A stretch of 64,000 bases of DNA from Phytomonas francai. Taxonomy: Eukaryota; Euglenozoa; Kinetoplastea; Trypanosomatida; Trypanosomatidae. Position numbers and translations under genes: made by a program. Below the pieces are notes generated by a model. That model was not told where the DNA came from. It ran no database searches and saw only the letters and a program-made list of their open reading frames with translations. Location: positions 1,075,366 to 1,139,365 of the forward strand of contig MJCC01000002.1 in NCBI GenBank assembly GCA_001766655.1, given 5' to 3'. Shown piece by piece: positions 12,201 through 20,149 of the stretch; the stretch's first letter is position 1; every line of letters begins with the position of its first letter.

Positions 12201-15200
12201 AAGTCAATTTGAAGGTCGAGCCACTGCGGCAGAGGCTTTTGGTCGCCCAAGAAGCTAATCGTGAGGCACAAGAGAAGCTCCATCATGCTGAGGCTCGCTT
12301 GGATGAGGTGTCACGCTCTTTGTCTGAAATGCAGAAACGTCAGGAAAGCGCGGAGAATGAAATGAGGCAGCTCGAAGACACCGTCCGAAACACCGAGCTG
12401 AGGTTGCAGCGCGCTGCTATGCTGATTGATGGCCTCAAAGGGGAAAAAAAGAACTGGACAAAATCTTTGGAGGAGCTAACTCAAAACTCAAAGTTTCTCA
12501 TAGGTGATATGCTCGCAGCAGCGGGGCAAATTGTCTACTGTGGCCCTTTTACAGCTGCTTATCGCAAGGAGCTTCTTGATTCATGGAGTCAATTGCTCCG
12601 AAGGCACGGTATTCCACACAGTAAAAGGCTCTCCGTCTACGACACTCTGCAGGACATGGTGGTAACGCGTGAATGGAATTTGAATGGACTTCCTGGGGAC
12701 AAACTTTCTGTTGAAAACGCTCTCTTCCTCACATACGCGCGGCGTTGGCCACTGATGGTTGACCCTCAGACGCAAGCCAACAAGTGGATTCGGCAAACCT
12801 ACAAGGACTCCCTGGAGGTCCTGAAACCGAGCCAGAAGGATCTTGTCAAGCGGATTGAGTATTGCATTCGTGTTGGCCGCCCAGTGCTGCTGGAGAACGT
12901 AGGTGAGGAAATCGACGCCAGCCTCGGCCCCCTGCTTGTCAGGCAGCTCTTCACACAGGGTGGGATAGAGATGATACGAATCTCAGACACGGCTATTCCA
13001 TGGAACCCAAAGTTTAAATTTTTTATGACAACCAAACGGTCTAACCCACACTACATCCCAGAAGTTGTGATGCGCGTGACGCTGCTCAACTTCTTTATCA
13101 CTCCCCAGGGCTTGGAAGATCAGCTGTTGAGTGTTGTCGTGGGGCAAGAACGCAAGGAGCTGGAAAACCGACCCAGTGATTTGATTCAGATGAACGCTGC
13201 TATGAAGGCTGACTTGGTCGACATCCAAAAAACTATCCTCCGAAAGATGGAGGAAGTTCAGGGAGATATGTTAGATGATGTTGAGCTGATCGAGTACTTA
13301 AATGAATCTAAGGAAAAGACAGCTGAAATTGTCGCCAAGGTGGCGGAGGCTGAAGAGGCTGAAATCAGCATAAACGCCAGTCGCGAAGAATATCGACCAA
13401 TCGCACGGCACTCTAGTTGCTTATATTTTTGCTGTTCAAACCTCTCCAACGTTGACCCGATGTATCAGTACTCGTTGCAGTGGTTCGTGCAGCTCTTTAT
13501 AGCAGGCATCGAACAAGCTGCTGGTGCTGAAGAAATTGGAAAACGCCTGTTTAATCTCAAGGACTACTTTACGTACAGCTTCTATCAAAACATTAGCCGT
13601 TCCCTTTTCGAAAAGCACAAGCTGATGTTTTCCTTCTACCTGTGTCTGAGCATTTTGCGACAGAGTGGTGATATCATTGAGGAGGAGCTACGTTTCCTTT
13701 TGCATGGACCTTCGATGATTGAAGCACCCTCCGAACCCAATCCTGATCCTGGGTGGTTGGCACCCACGGCGTGGAACGAATTATATTATCTAGGCAAACA
13801 CTTCCCGGCGTTCCGTGATTTTGTACACCACCTAGTGGAGAATCCGGGGTATTACTACGATGTGTTGTTCTCCTCCAACGCAGAATACGAGTCGTTTTAC
13901 TCTAGCTGGGGTGAGGGGCTTACGCGTCTGCAGCGCATGTTGATCCTCCGGTGCCTGCGACCCGATAAGCTTGTCGAGGCTGTACACAATTTCGTGGTGA
14001 GTACAATGGGCGACCGCTTCATGCGGCCACCACCCTTTGATCTTTTCGTTTCGTTCAAAGATTCCACTGCCGCGACGCCACTTATTTTTGTGCTTTCTCA
14101 AGGTGCAGACCCGTATGGGGATTGGAGACGTTTCGCCGAGACTCAGGGCATGGACAAAAAACTTTACGACATCTCGCTCGGTCAAGGGCAAGGCCCGCGG
14201 GCCGAACGCATGCTCCAAGAGGCCATGGAAAGCGGGGCATGGGTGTTGCTTCAGAACTGCCACCTTGCTACATCGTGGATGCCAACCTTGGAGAGCATCG
14301 TTGAGTCCATGCCTATGAGCATCATCCACCCCAACTTCCGCCTGTGGCTGACCTCGATGCCGAACCCATATTTTCCCGTCTCGGTCCTGCAGAACGGTGT
14401 AAAAATGACCAACGAACCGCCCAAAGGGATGCAGGCCAACGTCACACGTTCCCTATTAGCCTACACGAACGACTACCTCGAGAGCTGTGAGAAGCCGAAC
14501 GAGTTTAAAAAACTCTTTTTTTCGATGTGCTTCTTCCATGCCCTCATCCAGGAGCGTCGCAAGTTTGGCCCGCTTGGGTGGAATATTCCCTACGAATACA
14601 CATCTGGTGATTTAGGCTGCTGCGTTGAGCAGATTAAGATGTTTCTGAACAAGTATGACAAGGTGCCGTACAAGGTGATTCGGGAGTTGAGCGGAAATAT
14701 CCACTACGGCGGACGCGTCACGGACAACTTGGACCGTCGGGCCTTGAACACGCTTTTGGAGAGCTTTGTGACGCCGGAGCTGCTTCAAGACGGCTATCAG
14801 TTTTCTCCATTACCCTTCTATCAGTCCATTGCCGCTACCAATCAAAAAGGGTACCTTGAACACGTCGCCTCATGGCCGATAAACACTCACCCTGAGGTCT
14901 TTGGGCTCCACGAAAACGCCGATATCGCGTGCGCGCGCAGCGAGACCTTTGAGACCCTCGCCGCGATTGCCCGACTAGAAGGTGAACAGACGACAGGGGG
15001 CAAAAACCGCATGACACCCGATGAGCAAGTCGCGGAGTTGGCAGGGGTGATCAAGGACAAGCTACGGCAGCCGTTTGATATTAGCAAGTTTCGCTCTAAA
15101 TATCCAGCAAAGTACGAAGATTCCATGAACACCGTTTTGGTGCAAGAGGCAATTGGGTTTAACCCCCTACTTACCATTATCCATCAAACCTTGGACACGT

Positions 15201-15868
15201 TGTCATTGGCCATGAAAGGTGAGGTGGTCATGAACAAAGAGTTGGAGGACGTCTACCGCTCGATCTACAACAATCAAGTCCCAACCCAATGGGCGGAGCG
15301 GGCGTACCCCAGTTTAAAAACATTGGCTGCGTGGATAGACGATTTGGTGCTGCGTCTGAAGATGATAGAGGACTGGTTTGATAATGGTCACCCCAAAATC
15401 TACTGGATCTCCGGCTTCTTTTTCCCCCAAGCCTTTCTTACGGGTATTTTTCAGAACTTCGCCCGACAGGAGCAGGTTTCGATTGACACGATTAGCTATA
15501 GCTTCGAGTGGATGCGTATGGAACCGTCGGAGATCGTGTCGCCGCCGCCCATTGGATGTTACGTGCACGGTATCTTCACCGAGGGCGCGCGGATCGACCC
15601 AGAGACGATGACGCTCGTGGAGTTAAGGCCGAAGGTGCTCTTTGAGTCCGCTCCTCTGCTGTGGCTTAAGCCAATCATCAACCGTGCGAAGCCACCCGAG
15701 GGGACGGTGTATGAGTGCCCTTTGTACAAAACGGTGAGTCGAGCCGGCACGCTTAGCACCACCGGGCACTCCACAAATTTTGTCTTGTCGATTGAGGTTC
15801 CGACCACCGTGGACCCTAAACACTGGGTGCGGCGTGGCGTGGCGATGTTGTGTGCCTTGAGCGTTTGA
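3257..15868 (+). CDS. Axonemal inner-arm dynein heavy chain
   Basis: 4203-aa motor subunit of a single-headed inner-arm flagellar dynein that hydrolyses ATP and walks on the B-tubule. The N-terminal tail spans about residues 1-1480. Six AAA modules follow: AAA1 Walker A GPAGTGKT near residue 1529 with Walker B CFDEFNRI; AAA2 GPTMGGKT near 1810; AAA3 GPTGTGKT near 2159 with FIDDMNMP; AAA4 GVGGSGRQS near 2520. The coiled-coil stalk covers roughly 2755-3080, with the microtubule-binding tip around 2880-2990. AAA5, AAA6 and the dynein C-terminal domain complete the chain. Length and the PPIEILRQYMD-type AAA3 motif suit the DNAH1/DNAH3/DNAH7/DNAH12 inner-arm group rather than outer-arm or cytoplasmic chains. 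The exact paralogue is uncertain. The frame is uninterrupted over 12.6 kb. Arg in place of Lys in the AAA4 P-loop is usual for axonemal chains. Confidence 0.95.
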   Translation: MSISTQEFIALRRARLKKQDDEEKQKRKKDVFTGDNQYNPSVVQLENGFSSRTHTYPPASPEEFAVEGLTRSKMDRTVVAVQPLAPEITPKVMATRDAIQGELTFEELARRKRTRYDSCPSLEKLLADRGVRMNTEDDSTDGNACRYYTLLPLEAFDDTMFEEFSLSEWEKRIKENKGMPCRALYMHAGNGIWVRARAVGCDVASGNFTLKIDPENSQKGLPSSLLLPRIRVCFDAENPVTFAERFSSANHRRQHAEDVLRAGLYVESVPPDEYQTLDSEVQSRIKKLAISTLALVQGENLLEIQSLAEEVRIDYCRCMNADLLRNFSQSSAFSNLSFLKRLEPKREVVPIYGVAPPSGDETRLAKIIQSFQQKSFLACKPTPSFVCRQVRECHERLLSHPIFVLGAKLESQRPIVPTNFDEVQTSAVRNSARFLREKWSSVILSNVKEAFGNFNRDEEVHLKFINEEDYKGTKTERFMRMLNCEMQDTLIHFLNYNIEAFTRFIEDTGNYSLKIRSINDVELTEDDYPASTEPFGWNTTVSQLFLKKPLYRPAPLFRVSIIGDRNMYTTAKGLQVYSKTTSPKYVLHEGLSGIPEALQLIPSANLSEACSSISYAVSIDEIRLIIHGIVKRCLSAHGDFRTVERSLFGFLQDQNFATLQSLSIKDTFVESCLGRIDRVLERVAEILRQYLATFKGFEDLADLDVRAYMEEFKERFPRTKGIEDEIKSFMHRQEEIQKNIPAEKDLGMVLVDCLELKLQLTSKCNQVVTSVLSLLTNRAVQKGDSIDAKFTELQNILHKPTETPEEVVAAREFIKSIPEQLSDIQLMIEETREIHDLLHLFHHSLPEEEFSKKWRIFGWPSQLDDEINQRTQELQETKRYMTASMHRAQKLFATEVESVQMIVQQYYLHSSLSKLNETANDVRSVLEKIQTLRTQSNTFNLHENLFNLERTDYSAVHQLSSDFEPYALLWLTIENWHNAMQTWYSIPFTELDAEAIEKQVAENFKAMVRCTTDPRLTPDLIDIVERTLLSIEEFKPLVPTITFLRARGMYDRHWDQLSKEIGKDIRPGVTLNNLSDIITLRLQDYEDITMRISEVASREYQIELSLKKMKEQWETLSLNPKPHKGTGCFIITKEVTDETQETLDDHTFITQSLSFSPFKKLFEEDIQEWEGSLRVVQSVLDEWINCQKAWLHLEPIFQSEDISRQIPQEFKRFQQVNKNWTFLTNRAHDINVTMKFCQTTDRCLELLRECNSLLELVGRGLNQYLENKRASFARFYFLSDDELLMILSVAKDPQKLQPQFRKLFENIAKLNMRGEENEMFGMYSHMDEYIPFHQPVLPRKYVENWLTEVENMMKLSIRMQLEKGLNDFNVMDRKNFVTSLPGQIVIAVNQIMWTYECENSLTTHGSLEPYAPKAQENLQLLIETVRQPLSNLQRMNLSGLITIEVHARDIVDSLVQDKVTSIYDFEWISQLRSYWINNDYYLRQVEAQFRYGHEYLGNSTRLVITPLTDRIYLTLTGAMHMFLGGAPAGPAGTGKTETVKDLAKAVAKQCVVFNCQEGMTYASMGKFFKGLAQSGAWACFDEFNRIDVEVLSVVAQQVSSLQAAARSKQYRIPFEGTEIVVDPTHAVFITMNPGYAGRTELPDNLKVLFRPVACMVPDYAMIAEIRLFSSGYSDSRKLAQKMVATFRLSSEQLSTQDHYDFGMRAVNTVISAAALMKREYPNDPENELLLRALRSSNAPKFLDTDLLLFNGIVSDLFPGVQVPPMDYGEFMNVLSEKAIERHLQPTGVFIRKCIEMHEMIILRHGQMIVGPTMGGKTSATQVLQSAMTKLRKEMNNTRFAEVKTYALNPKAITMSQLYGRFDMVTGEWHDGLVGEIFRTVARDCTDARQWIIFDGPVDALWIESMNTVLDDNKKLCLISGEIIAMTPHMNCWFEVEDLAVASPATVSRAGMIYMEPTTCVGITNLVRSWQMYRLPSTMDPYKEHLQTLCEQLFPVLIHFVQTQVVEYSTSVWTNLVASCFNIFAALLVPFTPTRTYEVPQEKLDILKDVYLDFLVFSIVWSFGATGDGVSCKRFDKFLRNELRQRDVAVDLPVIDCLQNYEFIPEERSWIPWTDRLPPFTTKVTQANISDIIVLTADQARYKYINRLLLKNSYNTLCCGPTGTGKTVLLQQLLMNEMPKEFTPIFFTFSARTSANQTQDLIFSKFEVRRRASPQIWGAPLNKKIVVFIDDMNMPMKEQYGAQPPIEILRQYMDYHGWYDRVTREFFNIVDVIFVGSMGPPGGGRNHVSNRFLRHFNQIAFPDIDDRNMKRIFVTLMENYFLPFPEDIRSKVQTIADASIAVFNLVVKELRPTPVHPHYLFNLRDLSRVITGMANATPESVPNTHALIRLWLHEEMRTFRDRLINDKDREWFDQLLQNQVKRHFKVTLQDVIMPSSGSPPSALSDLLFVDFISSQNSKAPVYNQVEDYGALVKELEKRFAEYNQHSTTHKLNIVLFTVAVHHLCRIIRVIRKFNGHVFLLGVGGSGRQSLSRLAAYVADYDLFHVEISKGYTMNMWQEDIKNMLRSVGLHKKQVLFLFTDTQIVHESMLEDVNNLLNSCEIPNLFVGQEFEDLLNAMKPICIAENLSLDKISMYSRFVRNCRGNLHISLCMSPLGETFRNRLRMFPALVSCCTIDWFEAWPHQALHSVARSFLSPMPLLRGDDAEIEKCTEICVSIHQSVEKMSQRFLAEARRYNYVTPTSFLEVLKMFSTLMESQTEADQTNQSRFRNGLSKLRETEEAVAKMQQTLAEKQPILIEKSESIKALVQEIEEQTASAEESKIESQKTRETVAGVQAECAAIEQQAQEKLSEALPELDRALETLKNLKSSQITEVAGYKAPTQGVVMTMQGICILFQIKPVMKPVTPMEKKPDYWATAKEQLLNNPNALLQRLINYDKEHIPGNLIQAVRPLVTSEDFTPKKIAGASQACAAMCQWTHAMVRFYEVNLKVEPLRQRLLVAQEANREAQEKLHHAEARLDEVSRSLSEMQKRQESAENEMRQLEDTVRNTELRLQRAAMLIDGLKGEKKNWTKSLEELTQNSKFLIGDMLAAAGQIVYCGPFTAAYRKELLDSWSQLLRRHGIPHSKRLSVYDTLQDMVVTREWNLNGLPGDKLSVENALFLTYARRWPLMVDPQTQANKWIRQTYKDSLEVLKPSQKDLVKRIEYCIRVGRPVLLENVGEEIDASLGPLLVRQLFTQGGIEMIRISDTAIPWNPKFKFFMTTKRSNPHYIPEVVMRVTLLNFFITPQGLEDQLLSVVVGQERKELENRPSDLIQMNAAMKADLVDIQKTILRKMEEVQGDMLDDVELIEYLNESKEKTAEIVAKVAEAEEAEISINASREEYRPIARHSSCLYFCCSNLSNVDPMYQYSLQWFVQLFIAGIEQAAGAEEIGKRLFNLKDYFTYSFYQNISRSLFEKHKLMFSFYLCLSILRQSGDIIEEELRFLLHGPSMIEAPSEPNPDPGWLAPTAWNELYYLGKHFPAFRDFVHHLVENPGYYYDVLFSSNAEYESFYSSWGEGLTRLQRMLILRCLRPDKLVEAVHNFVVSTMGDRFMRPPPFDLFVSFKDSTAATPLIFVLSQGADPYGDWRRFAETQGMDKKLYDISLGQGQGPRAERMLQEAMESGAWVLLQNCHLATSWMPTLESIVESMPMSIIHPNFRLWLTSMPNPYFPVSVLQNGVKMTNEPPKGMQANVTRSLLAYTNDYLESCEKPNEFKKLFFSMCFFHALIQERRKFGPLGWNIPYEYTSGDLGCCVEQIKMFLNKYDKVPYKVIRELSGNIHYGGRVTDNLDRRALNTLLESFVTPELLQDGYQFSPLPFYQSIAATNQKGYLEHVASWPINTHPEVFGLHENADIACARSETFETLAAIARLEGEQTTGGKNRMTPDEQVAELAGVIKDKLRQPFDISKFRSKYPAKYEDSMNTVLVQEAIGFNPLLTIIHQTLDTLSLAMKGEVVMNKELEDVYRSIYNNQVPTQWAERAYPSLKTLAAWIDDLVLRLKMIEDWFDNGHPKIYWISGFFFPQAFLTGIFQNFARQEQVSIDTISYSFEWMRMEPSEIVSPPPIGCYVHGIFTEGARIDPETMTLVELRPKVLFESAPLLWLKPIINRAKPPEGTVYECPLYKTVSRAGTLSTTGHSTNFVLSIEVPTTVDPKHWVRRGVAMLCALSV

Positions 15869-18179
15869 AAAAAAAGGGGCGTGGTGGTGGAGTTGTGCGT
15901 CCATCTAGAGGAGTTGGGGGGTACCTCATTCTCGTTGTAGGTGCCTGCCATGTATCCTGTATACTTTTCCTAAAGGGCGATTAGTATTCTTGGCATAGTC
16001 CGAACTGTTTTTCCTTCTTTTCCGAGTCCTTCTTGCTTTTATTGTTCTAGACTAGGTTGTTACCTCCATTTTTTTCCTAAGAGGCTTTCTATCAGAACCT
16101 TTAATGGAATATGGATTAGATGATTCCATACACATGGATGTAAAATTGAATATTTAATGTAAATAGAGAACCCATAGCATGTACATTAATAAAATGAAGA
16201 CGACAACGAAAACAAACACATAACTGTTCGCAAACGTTGATGTGACGCATTAAATTTGTAAGACTTTCATAACTATGGATTACCCATCTGCATCTATCGA
16301 CTAAGCTAATATTTATGGCGCTTTTTTTTTTTTGATATATCGAACTCTTCATGTATGCATCCAGTTGATCAAGTTCAAAGCCAAGATAGGTTTCTATATT
16401 GAAAACGTGGCAGAGGTAAAATTTGAGAGTGGGTGTTGCTTGTGTTGTTTGTTTTTTATCTCTTCATTATTTTTCGTGACTTCTTTCTCCATTCCTTGTA
16501 GTCTGTTTTCATTTGCAATTTTAAAAATCTGCATCGTTTACGGACACATTGCATGTGTCTGTATTTATCTATTATCGGCATTTTCTAGCTTGTACATCTT
16601 TCCCCCCTAAGGACGATAAACGCACATTCGATTCAAATCTTAAACGTAGAGCTATTCCCTCAAATTCATAACAAGATAACAGTTGACAAGAGACACCATA
16701 GTGATCATAGATTTATATTAAATATTTCACTTCAAGGTATATTTATCATCTCTTTATTGTCCCTAACTCTTTATACCGTTGCTAAAGATCAAATTATTTG
16801 ATTATACATTGAAGTGAATATTTTCATAAAACGGAACGCGAAGGTTACTTTAGGCAATAATTTGAGTAATTTTGAGGATGCAGGCAAATTAAATTTATGA
16901 AGGAACATGGGATAATCTTATTCTTTTAGCTGGGCGCTTCGACCGGTGTGAGGTGTTCTAGATATCTTTAATGTATGGGGCAAATCTTTGTGCCAATCCT
17001 AGACAGCCCTGCACCAAAAAATCACGAAGGAGAATCACAAATTCTGCGGATAAAAAATGAACTCCAATCTGTCCCTTGTCAAAGAAACATGAGTAATGGA
17101 TGAAAGGGAGTTCCTTGGCACTTATCATTCGGCGTAGCGACGTATCATGAGCCTTTGCTTAAGCCTAGGTACTTCAGGAGCTCTTTCTCTTTGATTGCCT
17201 ATTTATAATGTTTTGGACTACTTTTTTGAGAGCATACCAGATCGCAAGCTTTTCCTTACTTCTAGAGCGGTGCATATTATCACGAAGTTATATTCAAATA
17301 CTTTTCGATGGAAAATCATTTCTCCTATATTTGGTGGTGGGTTGGCTATTTTATAGATATGGGTGTACAAAGACATTAGCTCATGGATTTCGAAACGTGA
17401 CAGTCCCAGGTCACTCTTGGGAATATATTATGTTCCCTTGTTTCTTTTCACCTCCATGGGAGGTGAAGGATTTGTGAATTCTCTCTTAAAATAAAGCCGA
17501 TAGAGAGACTTTTTTGGATATTTTTTACAACATTTTCTCGTATGTGATTCTACATTTTTTCAGCAGTTTGCATAGTTATTTGCTTGCTTTCGAAAAACTT
17601 CTTTCACCAAAGAAGATGTATAAGTGATTAATTTTTGTGGATTTTCCCAATGCCAATTTTTATTTTCTACCTTTTTTTACCTAACCTTTTTTTGCTAAGT
17701 CTCTATACTTGCGATAAACTTATTAATTTGCCTTAAATTTCTTTAAAATATTATACCTGTTAAATTCCACTAGAGAGAGCCAATTACTGCTAACATTTCT
17801 GCCTTATTCAACTGCTTGAGCGTATTGATCAGAAAATATTAGAAAGGATGTTTTGCGGTTTAAATTTAAGCAAAATATGATGTTGTTTTCGCATGGAAGA
17901 AATAAATCTTGGAAAAATATCATATTCTTTCACTTCGTGCCATAGCCCCATAAGGAATCTGTAATGGTAAGTGAATGTGTCTCTTGAGAAAATATGGAGT
18001 GCGTATTATTATTATTATTATTATTTTCTCTTGTACGAAACTCAAGATAGTTTAATATAATAAAGCATTTACGTCTTGTTCCCATCGTTCCATTTTTTGA
18101 GCGTCGCGGAACTCTATATCCTCTCTCTTCAGTTTGTTGGATCCACAAAAGGGGGAAAAATATTTCTGAATACCGAAGC
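15869..18179. other. 2.3-kb gene-free AT-rich region
   Basis: Longest spacer in the window. No ORF above about 92 codons was found, and none has convincing composition. Candidates at 16332-16610 and 17208-17477 are hydrophobic AT-driven frames bounded by stops. The segment 16900-17470 is somewhat less AT-rich than its flanks and could be a decayed gene or long UTR, but I recognise nothing in it. I saw no tRNA T-loop, spliced-leader sequence or retroelement motif. An (ATT)n tract lies at 18004-18026. Confidence 0.6.
18004..18026. repeat. (ATT)n microsatellite
   Basis: About seven tandem ATT triplets in the spacer before the 208-aa gene, followed by T-rich sequence. Confidence 0.9.
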
Positions 18180-18806
18180 ATGTCGACCAAAAACGTTGAC
18201 ACCTTCAATGCCTCACATAATCGGCTGCGGGCGGCAGATTTTCAGGATGCTGAGGAGCGCGAGAACGCGGAGTACGCTGAGCGCCACAACCTTCTGTCCC
18301 TCTTCAACGAGTTTGGCGTGCATTTGCGCGAGAAAGACCCGAAAACGGAGCACGAGGCTGAGCGCATTCTATTAGATATGCTTTCTCACCGTAAAGCCGA
18401 GCGTGACCGTGCGGCGCTTCGTTTGCGGTTTAAGCATACATTCGAGGTTAGCCTTGAAAACGGTCGTCGTGTGCTCAAGATGACAGTAGAGCAAGACAGC
18501 GCCTTTCTACAGGTAACACAGAAGACTCGAAACATCAATCTGGATGGTAGGTATCCGATTACCATGGAGCAGTCTGAAGAGCTGACAGAGCTCTTTTATG
18601 AATTAGGACGTTTCGTATTGGAAAACCAAAAGGGTGAAGTAAGTGGATTTATTAGTATTGATGACCGCGATGTTTACTTGCTTTCGGGTGGAAAGGATTG
18701 CTTGAACGCTGGAGATGAGTTATTCAACGTAGCACTTCTTATGAATATAAACGCCACTAAAGATAGAAAAGACCAACAAGAGGAGCAGCATGATGAAACC
18801 AAATGA
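18180..18806 (+). CDS. Conserved-looking hypothetical protein, charged, coiled-coil N-terminus
   Basis: 208-aa protein, not recognised. The N-terminal half (about 20-95) is highly charged and helical with many Ala/Glu/Arg (DAEERENAEYAERHN; EHEAERILLDMLSHRKAERDR) and probably a coiled coil. Residues 95-190 look like a compact alpha/beta domain (FEVSLENGRRVLKMTVEQ, ITMEQSEELTELFYELGRFVLE, GFISIDDRDVYLLSGG). The C-terminus is a polar DRKDQQEEQHDETK tail. There is no signal peptide or TM segment. Codon use is GC-leaning compared with both AT-rich flanks, which supports real coding. ATG at 18180 is the first in frame. Confidence 0.7.
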   Translation: MSTKNVDTFNASHNRLRAADFQDAEERENAEYAERHNLLSLFNEFGVHLREKDPKTEHEAERILLDMLSHRKAERDRAALRLRFKHTFEVSLENGRRVLKMTVEQDSAFLQVTQKTRNINLDGRYPITMEQSEELTELFYELGRFVLENQKGEVSGFISIDDRDVYLLSGGKDCLNAGDELFNVALLMNINATKDRKDQQEEQHDETK

Positions 18807-18881
18807 ATGGAAGGATAGTAGGTAGAAAAGGATAGGGCTACTATTTAGTTGTTTTTCACATACCCATAAGTTACTATATCG

Positions 18882-18902
18882 TATATATATATATATATAT
18901 AT
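18882..18902. repeat. (AT)n microsatellite
   Basis: Perfect alternating AT/TA run of about 10 units in the spacer downstream of the 208-aa gene. Confidence 0.9.
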
Positions 18903-19261
18903 TTTCAAACACTGATAATTTGTAAAGAATGTATATATTCATTTTTTCTTGTATTGGTTGTGATAGATCTAGGCAAAGCAATTCATTGAAATATTTAGTT
19001 ACAAGGGTGATATTGAATTTTGATGGGGTGGGGTGGGTAGGAGGGTAGGTGTCACAAGATGGTGAGCCTGAGCAAAATTGAAACAGAAATCGTACCTTTT
19101 TAAGTCTATTGTTTCGCTTTGGAAGATTCTATACATACACACACACGCATACAAAAGTTGTAAAACGTGAGAGTTGTTTCGGAAAGGTGTATGAAGGACA
19201 CCGCATGACAGAATTATGAATAAAAAATGAAGTGCTCTGCACATTATCACTACATTCTTCC

Positions 19262-19303
19262 GTTATTTTCATTCATTTTCTTTTTTATTGCTTTGTATTT
19301 TAG
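19262..19303 (+). promoter_or_regulatory. Predicted trans-splice acceptor for RPS10
   Basis: T/C-rich tract at 19262-19301 (TTTTCATTCATTTTCTTTTT and on) followed by AG at 19302-19303, 9 nt before the ATG at 19313. The layout matches that at RPS18. Confidence 0.65.
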
Positions 19304-19312
19304 GTCATTGAG

Positions 19313-19843
19313 ATGTCCACCTACGTTCCGACTAGCTCGCGTGAGAAGGTCTACCGCTTCCTCTTCACGGAGGGCGTGATTTCTTGCAAAAAGGACCCCC
19401 TGGGCAACTGGACCGGGGTGTTGGCCGGCAAGCCCTTTACGGTTTCATGCATCCAGATGATGCAGATGATGCGCTCCCTGAAGAGCCGAAACCTGATCAA
19501 GGAGCAGTTCGCGTGGCGCCATTTCTACTGGGTGCTCAACGACAGCGGCGTTGCGTACATGCGCGAATTCCTGCACCTAGCGCCGAACGCCGTCCCCAAC
19601 AGCCACAAGCCCACCGGCAATGCGTACGAAAGGATTGCGGAGGGCCGTGGGCGTGGCCGCGGTCGTGGTGAGGGGCGTGGTCGCGGGCGCGGCCGTGGGT
19701 TCGGCGGTGAGCGCGGTCGTGGGTTCGGTGGCGAGCGCGGTCGTGGGTTCGGTGGCGAGCGCGCTAACTACCGCGCCACTGAGGGCAGGAACATCGAGGC
19801 CGCCGCCCCCGTCAGCGAGCAACAGGAAATCGCTGCTCAGTAG
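19313..19843 (+). CDS. RPS10: 40S ribosomal protein S10 (eS10) with RGG tail
   Basis: 176-aa eS10, a 40S beak/head protein near the mRNA entry. The N-terminal winged-helix domain (residues 1-100) carries the family hallmarks: REKVYRFLFTEGV, QMMRSLKSRNLIKEQFAWRHFYW, and GVAYMREFLHLA. The C-terminal extension is strongly RG-rich (about residues 110-150), with three tandem GFGGERGR-type units encoded by 24-bp DNA repeats at 19694-19762, and ends in an acidic/Gln tail. Arg-Gly tails in eS10 are common targets of arginine methylation in other eukaryotes. Coding GC is high, unlike the flanks. ATG lies 9 nt after the predicted splice site. Confidence 0.96.
   Translation: MSTYVPTSSREKVYRFLFTEGVISCKKDPLGNWTGVLAGKPFTVSCIQMMQMMRSLKSRNLIKEQFAWRHFYWVLNDSGVAYMREFLHLAPNAVPNSHKPTGNAYERIAEGRGRGRGRGEGRGRGRGRGFGGERGRGFGGERGRGFGGERANYRATEGRNIEAAAPVSEQQEIAAQ
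19694..19762 (+). repeat. 24-bp coding tandem repeat in RPS10 tail
   Basis: Units start at 19694, 19718 and 19742 (CGTGGGTTCGG(C/T)GG(T/C)GAGCGC...); the last unit is 21 bp. Units 2 and 3 are identical over 21 bp and unit 1 differs at synonymous positions. They encode RGFGGERG-type RGG repeats. Confidence 0.9.
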
Positions 19844-20149
19844 TGAGCCATCTTTGATTCAAAAGTTGGTCATATTTACTTTTATTTTGAAATAACATCA
19901 ATTTAATCCCCTGGTCTATTAAAATGGAACTAAGAAATAGTTTTATGATTTATTCCAGGCATATTCATACCTCCTTCCCCCTCCCTCTATATACGCATTT
20001 CTTGATTTAATAGCATTGATCGAGGTTTCATTCCTCTAGGAAAAGGGTTATCTAGGTTTTTTTTATTCGTTAATTAATTCGGTTAGCGATTCGACACCTT
20101 TACTAAAGCTTTTAATTGTTGGAGGCATTACTACTCTCATTGATTGGAG
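19844..20149 (+). other. Intergenic spacer
   Basis: About 305 bp, AT-rich, with a T run near 20057-20064 (AGGTTTTTTTTATTCG) and C/T-rich stretches near 19970-19990. It presumably holds the RPS10 3' UTR and the IFT122 splice signal. No gene is visible. Confidence 0.5.

Larger units (their letters stand above)
18807..19312 (+). other. Intergenic spacer with AT run and splice signals for RPS10
   Basis: Contains an (AT)n run at 18882-18902, a G-rich patch near 19020-19045 and a CA-rich stretch near 19135-19150. The pyrimidine tract at 19262-19301 is the RPS10 acceptor. No gene is visible. Confidence 0.6.

Noticed and set aside
17208..17477. 89-aa hydrophobic ORF in the long spacer
   Set aside because: Short, AT-driven composition, stop just upstream, no recognisable motif; not enough to call a gene or pseudogene.
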